From positions 1 through 64,000 of the forward strand of contig NZ_JAKZGS010000001.1 of assembly GCF_022549695.1 (NCBI RefSeq): a stretch of 64,000 bases of DNA, read 5' to 3'. Each line of letters begins with the position of its first letter. The first letter of the stretch is position 1. Origin of the DNA: Belliella calami. Its GTDB lineage: Bacteria > Bacteroidota > Bacteroidia > Cytophagales > Cyclobacteriaceae. Below, piece after piece: positions 9,118 to 15,915 of the stretch. Made by a program: the position numbers and the translations under genes. The notes below the pieces were generated by a model. That model was not told where the DNA came from. It saw only the letters and a program-made list of their open reading frames with translations, and ran no database searches.

Positions 9118-9394
9118 CTTTTTTTATCCTTCCCTCAAAATCTCCATCAAATATCGTTCAGTGTTAAATTTATCCGCTTCCTTTCCTAGCGGGATGAATA
9201 ATCAATATAATTATTAAGTCACCTAGATCAAGAAAGGATCTTAAGAGAGTCTCTTTGCTTCTTTGAAACAGGAAAGTGTATATTAAAATAGGAGTATGAA
9301 ATTCGGAACAAGATTTCTCCCTAACCTCCCTAAAGTGAGGTAAAGTCAAAATGACTACTAAGATAGGAAAGGTCTCAGAAGAGGATTGCTTGTA

Positions 9395-10135
9395 TTATCC
9401 TTTCTTATCTCTTACATAGATCAACTTAAATCTCCCTTTTTGATTTTCTCTTTGCTCAACTTCAAATCTATCAATGGAAGAAATCAAGGGTGTCAATTTC
9501 TGAAAACCGTAATTTCTAGAATCAAAATTTGGTTGCTTTTTTTGCAAAAGGTTACCAATATCACCCATAAATGACCAACCTTCATCATCAGCCAAATCCC
9601 CAATAGTGGAAGCAATTAACCTGATCAATTTAGGGTTTATCTTATCCACCTGAGGTACAGGTGTTTTTTGATCTTTCTGTTCCTCCTGATTATCTGATTG
9701 AGTTCGGAGGATTTCGAGATAAATAAATTTGTCGCAGGCTACTATAAATGGTTCTGGCGTTTTCTTTTCCCCAATTCCAATTACAGTCATTCCTGCTTCT
9801 CTTAGCCTAGTAGCAAGTTTGGTGAAATCACTGTCACTGGAAACAAGACAAAAACCATTTACTTTTTCAGAGTAAAGGATATCCATGGCATCAATTATCA
9901 TTGCCGAATCAGTCGCGTTTTTACCTGTCGTATAGCCATATTGTTGAATTGGATTGATCGCATTTTCGAGCAAAACATTTTTCCACTTACCAAGATGAGG
10001 TTTGGTCCAATCACCATAGATTCTTTTGATGGTAGGATTTCCATATTTAGCAATCTCTTCCATCATTTCCTTTACTTGACCAGATGGGATATTATCTGCA
10101 TCAATTAATACCGCAATCTTTATATCAGTATTCAT
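9395..10135 (-). CDS. NYN (PIN-like) nuclease-fold protein with C-terminal LOTUS/OST-HTH domain
   Basis: Residues 1-150 form a NYN/DUF88 domain with the expected acidic residues: D12 and D14 (LIDADN), D76 and D82 (NATDSAMIIDAMD) and D101/D103 (SSDSDF). These are metal-coordinating positions of PIN-fold ribonucleases, so catalysis looks possible. After a Gln/Glu-rich linker, residues about 165-245 form an OST-HTH/LOTUS domain (LADDEGWSFMGDIGNLL, then YGFQKLTPLISSIDRFEVE), a winged-helix RNA-binding module shared with eukaryotic germline proteins. An RNA-directed nuclease or RNA-silencing role is inferred; the target is unknown. It is monocistronic with a -7 box 35 bases upstream. Confidence 0.88.
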   Translation of the reverse strand: MNTDIKIAVLIDADNIPSGQVKEMMEEIAKYGNPTIKRIYGDWTKPHLGKWKNVLLENAINPIQQYGYTTGKNATDSAMIIDAMDILYSEKVNGFCLVSSDSDFTKLATRLREAGMTVIGIGEKKTPEPFIVACDKFIYLEILRTQSDNQEEQKDQKTPVPQVDKINPKLIRLIASTIGDLADDEGWSFMGDIGNLLQKKQPNFDSRNYGFQKLTPLISSIDRFEVEQRENQKGRFKLIYVRDKKG

Positions 10136-10169
10136 ATTTGTTTCTTTGGCTATGCTTTTTACTAGAAAT

Positions 10170-10177
10170 CAAATATA
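10170..10177 (-). promoter_or_regulatory. -7 box for the NYN-LOTUS gene
   Basis: TATATTTG on the minus strand is an exact match, with a leader of about 30 bases. No -33 element was found at the standard distance. Confidence 0.5.
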
Positions 10178-10460
10178 CACAAAGCATTGCTTTGGATACC
10201 CCATATACTTGAAAACTATGATGATTATCAGCTTCTTTGTTAAGAAAGAAAGAAATGATTCTAAGGATATACGGAACTTTGCCACTAACTAAAAAAAACC
10301 TGATTTAGCTTAGATCCGATATTAATTGATATTAGATACTCATAGATATTGAACATAAGCAATCAACCTTGGAATTAAAGCTACTGGCAAAGAGGCGGAT
10401 AATCATAAAACTTTTTATGGAATCTGAGAAAGTAGTATGTAACCAAAAAACTTCATATGC

Positions 10461-10620
10461 CTATCTGCTTTCTTGCACATAGCCAATCAATAGAATGCTT
10501 GATGAACGATTTGAGGTTATTTGTTGACTGTTGACAGTTGTCTGTTGACGAGATCCGCAACTTATAAAGCCTCTTCTTACCCAAAGTGCACCATTGCGGA
10601 TACTCAATTGCGGATACTCA
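10461..10620. repeat. Dispersed intergenic repeat, copy A
   Basis: About 150 bases are shared imperfectly with 41451-41598. Shared blocks include AGCCAATCAATAGAATG, GATTTGAGGTT, GACAGTTGTC and ATTGCGGATRCTCA. In this copy the last block is present twice in tandem. The element is non-coding and fills much of the 609-base gap between the NYN-LOTUS gene and ybjQ; the rest of the gap (10178-10460, 10621-10744) shows nothing recognisable. Confidence 0.8.
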
Positions 10621-10744
10621 TAAACTTAAACCTAAATTTTGGTTCTCCCACTTTTATATTTAGAAATAAAATTGACTCTAAACACATTTTAAATTTTACT
10701 AATTTGTATTTTAGTTCCTTTATTAATCTTTAACTACTAATAAA

Positions 10745-11071
10745 ATGATCGTATCAACGACTCCTTCTTTGGAAGGGTATGAAATTACAGAATACTTAGG
10801 TATCGTATCTGGAGAAACTATAATTGGAGCAAATCTTTTCAAGGATTTTTTTGCAAGCATCACAGATATCGTCGGTGGAAGATCTTCATCTTACGAAAGG
10901 GTTCTTCGCGAGGCAAAATCTATCGCATTGTCAGAAATGGAGATGCAGGCAAGAGCCTTTGGCGGAAATGCTGTCATTGGAATCGATTTGGATTATGAAA
11001 CGATCAGGGACGGAATGCTTATGGTAACTGCCAGTGGCACTGCTGTGAAGGTAAATAAGAAAGCTGTCTAA
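10745..11071 (+). CDS. YbjQ family (UPF0145) protein
   Basis: This 108-residue cytosolic protein is of the normal family length. It has the characteristic central [18 protein letters not shown] and the C-terminal [17 protein letters not shown] followed by VTASGTAV. The YbjQ/UPF0145 fold is a small oligomeric protein often labelled heavy-metal binding, but its biological role is not established. It stands alone, with a strong terminator 35 bases after the stop. Confidence 0.88.
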   Translation: MIVSTTPSLEGYEITEYLGIVSGETIIGANLFKDFFASITDIVGGRSSSYERVLREAKSIALSEMEMQARAFGGNAVIGIDLDYETIRDGMLMVTASGTAVKVNKKAV

Positions 11072-11105
11072 ATAATTTAAAACAGGAAACAATACAGCCT
11101 AAAAC

Positions 11106-11150
11106 CCACAGCCAATTTGACTCACAAAAATTGGCTGTGGATTGCTTTTT
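11106..11150. terminator. Intrinsic terminator between convergent genes
   Basis: A perfect 13-bp stem (CCACAGCCAATTT at 11106-11118, AAATTGGCTGTGG at 11128-11140) with a 9-base loop is followed by ATTGCTTTTTT on the plus strand. The A-run at 11101-11104 makes it weaker but usable for the gene ending at 11159. Confidence 0.8.
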
Positions 11151-11158
11151 TGAATGGT

Positions 11159-12412
11159 TTACAAATTATGAATCCATTGGAGCAGATAGCCACAAAGCAA
11201 AGCTCCATAAGTACCCACAGCATATCCCAAAACCGCCATCAAAACACCTACTGGGGCAAGGGAGGGATTGAAAGCCGAAGCTACTATCGGAGCAGAAGCT
11301 GCGCCTCCAACATTTGCCTGTGAACCCACAGCCACAAAGAAGAATGGCGCCTTGATAAGGTAAGCTACCAGCAGCATGATGACCACATGGAAAAGCATCC
11401 ATAATATCCCGATCAAGAAAAGGATAGGGTTATCGAAGATAGCCATCAAGTCCATTTGCATCCCAATAGTTGCCACCAATACGTAAAGCATGCCTGAGCC
11501 TAATCGGGAAGCACCAGCGCCTTCCATCTCACGTGCTCTCGTAAATGAAAGAATCAGCCCCCCAGTGGTCGCAATAACCACAATCCAAAAAAATGTAGAA
11601 TCCAAAGAATATTGATTCAGCTGGGGATAATTTTCTCCAATAAAAGGCGCCAGATTATCTGCTATCAGATGTGCCAATCCAGTAACTCCAAATCCAACTC
11701 CAAGAATCTTCATTGTATCTGCCATGGTAGGTATTTTCAAGATGCTATCGCGGTACTTTTCGACTTTGTCCTGCAATTCATGGATTGCAGAGCTGTCTGC
11801 TTTGAACAATTTGTCTATTACACCAGGTTTAGCTGCCCAGTAAAGCAAAACAGCCATCCAAACATTGGCTACTATCACATCCACAGCGATCATTTGGGAA
11901 AACAAACTTGGACTTGCACCAAATATCTCCAACATGGCTGTTTGATTTGCTCCTCCACCTATCCAACTCCCAGCAATCGTAGATAATCCCCTCCAAACTT
12001 CATCAGGACCTACCCCACCCAGAATCTCCGGATAGACCCAAGAAATCACAAACAATGCCATAGGTCCTCCCAAAATGATCCCTAAAGAACCCGCCAAAAA
12101 CATAATCAGCGCTTTTGGTCCAAGTTTCATAATACCTTTGAAATCTATACTGAGCGTAAGCAACACAAGTGAAGTTGGAAGCAAATATCTTGAAGCCATG
12201 AAATACAACCCTGAATATTCTCCAGATATCACACCAAATGAATTTAATAAGGCTGGAATAAAATAACAAAGTAAAATGGAAGGAACTACGCGGTAAAACT
12301 TTTTGAAAAATGTATTTTCACTATTATATGTTGAAAAAACCAATGCCAGAATAATCATCAGGATACCAAAAACTACTGCATCATTGGTCAACAAAGGGAT
12401 ATTTTCTTCCAT
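11159..12412 (-). CDS. DUF819 family integral membrane protein
   Basis: The 417-residue protein has about ten hydrophobic segments. Family-type motifs include RYLLPTSLVLLTLSIDFK in the first half, GGGANQTAMLEIFG in the centre, and SQANVGGAASAPIVASAF near the C-terminus. DUF819 (YjcL-like) proteins are predicted inner-membrane transporters; the duplicated glycine/asparagine-rich re-entrant-like segments are consistent with a secondary transporter. Substrate unknown. It is monocistronic, 63 bases downstream of the Nudix gene on the same strand. Confidence 0.87.
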   Translation of the reverse strand: MEENIPLLTNDAVVFGILMIILALVFSTYNSENTFFKKFYRVVPSILLCYFIPALLNSFGVISGEYSGLYFMASRYLLPTSLVLLTLSIDFKGIMKLGPKALIMFLAGSLGIILGGPMALFVISWVYPEILGGVGPDEVWRGLSTIAGSWIGGGANQTAMLEIFGASPSLFSQMIAVDVIVANVWMAVLLYWAAKPGVIDKLFKADSSAIHELQDKVEKYRDSILKIPTMADTMKILGVGFGVTGLAHLIADNLAPFIGENYPQLNQYSLDSTFFWIVVIATTGGLILSFTRAREMEGAGASRLGSGMLYVLVATIGMQMDLMAIFDNPILFLIGILWMLFHVVIMLLVAYLIKAPFFFVAVGSQANVGGAASAPIVASAFNPSLAPVGVLMAVLGYAVGTYGALLCGYLLQWIHNL

Positions 12413-12475
12413 TATATTTGGGGTTGATTGAACTACATAAATACACTAAATGCCCGAAAAGCCAAAAAAAACCAA

Positions 12476-13108
12476 TCAGTAATTTTCCCAGAGAAACATA
12501 AATTCCCCAAGCATCATTGCGGTAGCTCCCCAAACCATTTCTTTTTCTATATCAAAATATGGGGCATTAAGCTTCATTTGGTCACAAACAGCAATCTCTC
12601 CTTCTTTCCTAATATTCAGATCTGTCAACAAATCAACTGGGCAGGAAATAATCCGATCTACTTCAAATGGATCGGGTACAAACATTGGCTTTTCTTCTAC
12701 AAATCCAATATAGGGGGATACAAGAAAATTGCTAGGTGGGATATATAGGTCAGATAATTTCCCCAGCAAATTGACATTGTTTTGTCTGACGCCGATTTCT
12801 TCCTCGGTTTCCCTCAGAGCAGTTTGCGATAAATCGTGGTCTTCTTCTTCCCATTTGCCTCCAGGGAAAGAGACCTGCCCTCCATGAACCCCATCATAAC
12901 TTGGTCTTTTGATAAATGGAACCAAAGTATCATGCTCACCAGGATAAAACAACATTAAAACAGCCCCTCTTCTAGGATTAACTGGCTGATATTCGGAAAA
13001 CCTCTTTTCATCTACAGGCTTAGGCGCCATACTTATCTGCCCCTCCCTACCCGGAAGTGGTTGCGAAAGCATTTTATCCAACTTCTTTATAACGTCTTTA
13101 AAGTCCAT
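12476..13108 (-). CDS. Nudix hydrolase, probable CoA pyrophosphatase
   Basis: The Nudix box is intact: G(GKWEE)E(DHDLSQTA)LRETEEEIGV. It is preceded by RPSYDGVHGGQVSFPGG, which resembles the UPF0035 signature that marks coenzyme A pyrophosphatases of the NudL/YeaB type. Such enzymes cut CoA and its derivatives to 3',5'-ADP and 4'-phosphopantetheine. The length of 210 residues is typical. Its ATG lies inside the end of the upstream lipoprotein gene (11-base overlap), so the two are co-transcribed and probably translationally coupled. A distinction from other Nudix substrates cannot be made from sequence alone. Confidence 0.87.
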   Translation of the reverse strand: MDFKDVIKKLDKMLSQPLPGREGQISMAPKPVDEKRFSEYQPVNPRRGAVLMLFYPGEHDTLVPFIKRPSYDGVHGGQVSFPGGKWEEEDHDLSQTALRETEEEIGVRQNNVNLLGKLSDLYIPPSNFLVSPYIGFVEEKPMFVPDPFEVDRIISCPVDLLTDLNIRKEGEIAVCDQMKLNAPYFDIEKEMVWGATAMMLGEFMFLWENY

Positions 13109-13775
13109 TTACCAAACTTACACCTGTAAATCTCTTAAGCAAAAAACTCTCTCTTTTATATTCTTTTGATTGAAGTGAATTGTCATATTGAGTGACAATC
13201 CCGTCATTGGGATAAATCAACCAAGCTTTTGGGGAGACACCATTTTCATCTTCAAAATGGCCTACTACAAGCAAGATTTCAGGTGTCAGCCAAACCAAAT
13301 CTTCAAATGCACCAGATGGCCCCATAAATAGCAAACGCTCACGCATGCCATCAGCTCTAAAATAAGTCACTTCTGAATCTGGATTGAAATATGGTCTCCC
13401 TTCTTCCGGAAACACAATTTTATAGCTGTAAATATCAACAACCCCTTGTCCATCGGGCTGCTTTTTGAGATGAGGATAAAAAGGGCTTCCTTGGGTGATA
13501 TGGAGCTCTTCCGGTCGTTCTATTCCTTCTATTGTGTCTTTTCGGGAAAATTCAAAAGCACTAAGATCAAAATCAGAATCAACACTTTTCCAATGGCTAG
13601 ACCAAGCTGAAAGCTTTTGTAATCCCAATTCCATTAGCTGAGCCTCTTCGTCCATATCTGCATGTGTTTTTTCCTCTTTTGAAACATCATTCTCCTCATT
13701 TTTAGACGAGCATGACAAAACTGAAATCAGAGAAAACAATACAAGAAAGTGAATGATTTTGTTGGAATGAACCAT
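13098..13775 (-). CDS. Lipoprotein of unknown function
   Basis: Starting at the ATG at 13775, the protein begins MVHSNKIIHFLVLFSLISVLSC, a signal with a lipobox (SVLSC), followed by a Lys/Glu-rich linker. An upstream in-frame start at 13871 would add 32 residues and place the terminator hairpin inside the gene, so it is rejected. The mature part of about 200 residues has no family that I recognise; it is rich in aromatic residues and beta-like segments (IYSYKIVFPEEGRPYFNPDSE, LLVVGHF, SPKAWLIYPNDG). It is co-transcribed with the Nudix gene through an 11-base overlap. A consensus -7 box and an intrinsic terminator lie in its leader. Confidence 0.8.
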   Translation of the reverse strand: MVHSNKIIHFLVLFSLISVLSCSSKNEENDVSKEEKTHADMDEEAQLMELGLQKLSAWSSHWKSVDSDFDLSAFEFSRKDTIEGIERPEELHITQGSPFYPHLKKQPDGQGVVDIYSYKIVFPEEGRPYFNPDSEVTYFRADGMRERLLFMGPSGAFEDLVWLTPEILLVVGHFEDENGVSPKAWLIYPNDGIVTQYDNSLQSKEYKRESFLLKRFTGVSLVNGL

Positions 13776-13830
13776 ATTTAAATTAGATGTCAAAACGAAT
13801 GCTAAAGAAACACAAAATCTTATAAAATCA

Positions 13831-13860
13831 AAAAAGGTTCGAACATTGCTCGAACCTTTT
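13831..13860 (-). terminator. Intrinsic terminator within the leader of the lipoprotein-Nudix operon
   Basis: The 11-bp perfect stem (AAAAGGTTCGA at 13832-13842, TCGAACCTTTT at 13850-13860) with a 7-base loop is followed on the minus strand by a run of six T. It lies 56 bases upstream of the lipoprotein start and only about 10 bases after the predicted transcription start. No other gene that it could serve ends here. Confidence 0.65.
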
Positions 13861-13868
13861 CTATCTCT

Positions 13869-13876
13869 CAAACCTA
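13869..13876 (-). promoter_or_regulatory. -7 box immediately upstream of the leader terminator
   Basis: On the minus strand TAGGTTTG is an exact match. An imperfect second copy (TAGGTTTA) lies 10 bases further upstream. No -33 TTG at the usual distance. Confidence 0.45.
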
Positions 13877-14184
13877 TTAAACCTATTGTAGATATTCATT
13901 GAATGAATAACACGCAGGAAAGGTAGAAAATGTTTTTTTATTGTCCAAACAATCGATTGCGAAAATTTTATTTGGTCGTGTAAAATATAATATAGCATCC
14001 CATTTACCCCATAATTTTCACCTTTCAAAAATACTTTTTACCATAAAAACTTCATACAGCCAGTGACAAAATAGTGAAAACCTCTAATAAAAATTTATGT
14101 TTTGTACATACCCTTCAATCTAGATTTACTAATTTCAGATTTTAAAAAATATTTTCAGAGCTTAATTTTTATTAAAATACAATC
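13877..14184. other. Divergent intergenic region upstream of aceK
   Basis: It contains a perfect 15-base palindrome (ATTCATT-G-AATGAAT, 13894-13908), a possible operator for the minus-strand promoter. The remaining roughly 275 bases are AT-rich; no exact TAnnTTTG box precedes aceK. Confidence 0.4.
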
Positions 14185-15915
14185 ATGACCATAAATAAGG
14201 CAATTGAGTATGCTATTAATAGTATCACTTTAGAGTTCGAAAACTATATCTACAAGTTCAATGAATTGACTGGATTGGCTCCAAAGTTTTTTGCTGAAAG
14301 AAATTGGTCTGCAATGCATGAGAATCAGAGAAGAAGACTCCGCATTTACAAAGATTTCGTAAGGGTATGTGTTTTGTCATTAGAGGAAAATCTAAAACCA
14401 CATATTGAAAGTAAAGAGTTTTGGAAAGAAGCAAAAATCCAATATTCAGCGAATATTTCAGCTCGGAAAGATAAAGAGCTCGCGGAAACTTTTTTTAATT
14501 CTGTCATAAGGAAAGCATATCCCAATTTGGAAATAAATGAAAATGTAATGTTTGTCCATGAAGGTTATGACACTTGTGACCTTCATCCAGTAGACAGTCT
14601 TTATCATAGCTACCCATCTTCTTGGGGACTTCAGAAAATCATTCGAAAAATCATTGAAGATTTTGATTTTGGCGTTCCTTATTTGAGTAAAGAGGAAGAT
14701 ATCCAGTATCTGGTCAAAGCAGTAAGGGAAGTGATTTTGACTAGGTACGAGCCTACCCAAGATACAATCACACAGGTGCTAAAAAGTGTTTTCTATAGAA
14801 ATAAAGCCGCATACCTTATCGGTAGAACAAGAGTTGGTGGAAAATGGATGCCTTTTATCATCCCATTTCTAAATGGTCCAAGCGGAGTTTATGTTGACAC
14901 AATGATTTTTGATCCAAGAATCATGGCGCACATGTTCAGCTTTAGCAGGTCTTATTTTATGGTAGAAGTAGAGATTCCTTCATTGATGGTTTCTTTTCTG
15001 AATGCTGTCATTAGCCACAAACAAGTCCATGAACTTTATAATGCCATTGGTTTCAACAAACATGGGAAAACTGAATTCTATCGTGACTTCTTAATTCATC
15101 TAAATGAAAGTAAAGATCAATTTACCATAGCAGAAGGGATTTTGGGGATGGTAATGACAGTGTTTACCTTACCAAGCTACAACATCGTATTCAAGCTTAT
15201 CAAGGATCACTTTGAGCCTCCAAAAAACATGACAAGGCAGGAGGTTCGTGAAAAATACAAGCTCGTGTCATTACATGATCGTGTGGGAAGAATGGCTGAT
15301 ACGCATGAATTTGAGAACTTCCATTTCCCGCTAGACAGAGTAGATCCTCGACTTGTAGAAGAAGTGAGAAACACCACTAATTCACTTTTGGTAATCAAGG
15401 ATAATAAAATGATCATCAAACATCTATACACTGAGAGAAGGATGATCCCTTTAAACATCTATTTGGAGCATTGCAGCCATGAAGATGCGAAGCAGGCGGT
15501 AGAAGAATACGGAAACAGTATTCTTCAACTTGCACAAGCGAACATTTTCCCTGGGGATATGATGACAAAAAACTTTGGTGTAACGCGACAAAAAAGAGTG
15601 ATTTTTTATGATTATGATGAAATAGAATTTTTGACAGATATGAATTTTAGATGGAAACCTAAAGCAGAAACTTATGAACAGATTTATGCTTCAAGCCCTT
15701 GGTATGACATTGCCAAAAATGATGTTTTCCCAGAGGATTTCAAAAGATTCATGATTGGCAGAGCAGATGTAAAAGAACACTTTTGGGAATACCACAAAGA
15801 CTTATTCAATCCAGATCATTGGGTGGAAATGCAAAATAAAATCCGATCAGGTGAAATACTCCATGCATTTCCTTACCCAATTGCAATAAGGTTTAGACCA
15901 AATGAAGAAATTTAG
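14185..15915 (+). CDS. aceK: Isocitrate dehydrogenase kinase/phosphatase
   Basis: The 576 residues match the full length of AceK. The sequence begins with the regulatory helical domain. The C-terminal kinase-like domain has VREKYKLVSLHDRVGRMADT, a short RRMIPLNIYL motif, and the catalytic region NIFPGDMMTKNFGVTRQKR followed by VIFYDYDEIEFL, which holds the family's catalytic aspartate. AceK phosphorylates and dephosphorylates isocitrate dehydrogenase, switching carbon between the TCA cycle and the glyoxylate shunt. In enterobacteria it follows aceBA; here it stands alone, with no isocitrate lyase or malate synthase in the window. It ends tail to tail with the TamL gene, overlapping by 4 bases. 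Confidence 0.94.
   Translation: MTINKAIEYAINSITLEFENYIYKFNELTGLAPKFFAERNWSAMHENQRRRLRIYKDFVRVCVLSLEENLKPHIESKEFWKEAKIQYSANISARKDKELAETFFNSVIRKAYPNLEINENVMFVHEGYDTCDLHPVDSLYHSYPSSWGLQKIIRKIIEDFDFGVPYLSKEEDIQYLVKAVREVILTRYEPTQDTITQVLKSVFYRNKAAYLIGRTRVGGKWMPFIIPFLNGPSGVYVDTMIFDPRIMAHMFSFSRSYFMVEVEIPSLMVSFLNAVISHKQVHELYNAIGFNKHGKTEFYRDFLIHLNESKDQFTIAEGILGMVMTVFTLPSYNIVFKLIKDHFEPPKNMTRQEVREKYKLVSLHDRVGRMADTHEFENFHFPLDRVDPRLVEEVRNTTNSLLVIKDNKMIIKHLYTERRMIPLNIYLEHCSHEDAKQAVEEYGNSILQLAQANIFPGDMMTKNFGVTRQKRVIFYDYDEIEFLTDMNFRWKPKAETYEQIYASSPWYDIAKNDVFPEDFKRFMIGRADVKEHFWEYHKDLFNPDHWVEMQNKIRSGEILHAFPYPIAIRFRPNEEI

Noticed and set aside
10521-10733. 70-codon frame overlapping the dispersed repeat
   Set aside because: Falls inside the repeat, which shows no coding constraint; the frame is not kept in the second copy.
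13831-13860. tRNA T-arm (GGTTCGA)
   Set aside because: The motif is one arm of a perfect short terminator hairpin; no acceptor, D or anticodon arms are present.
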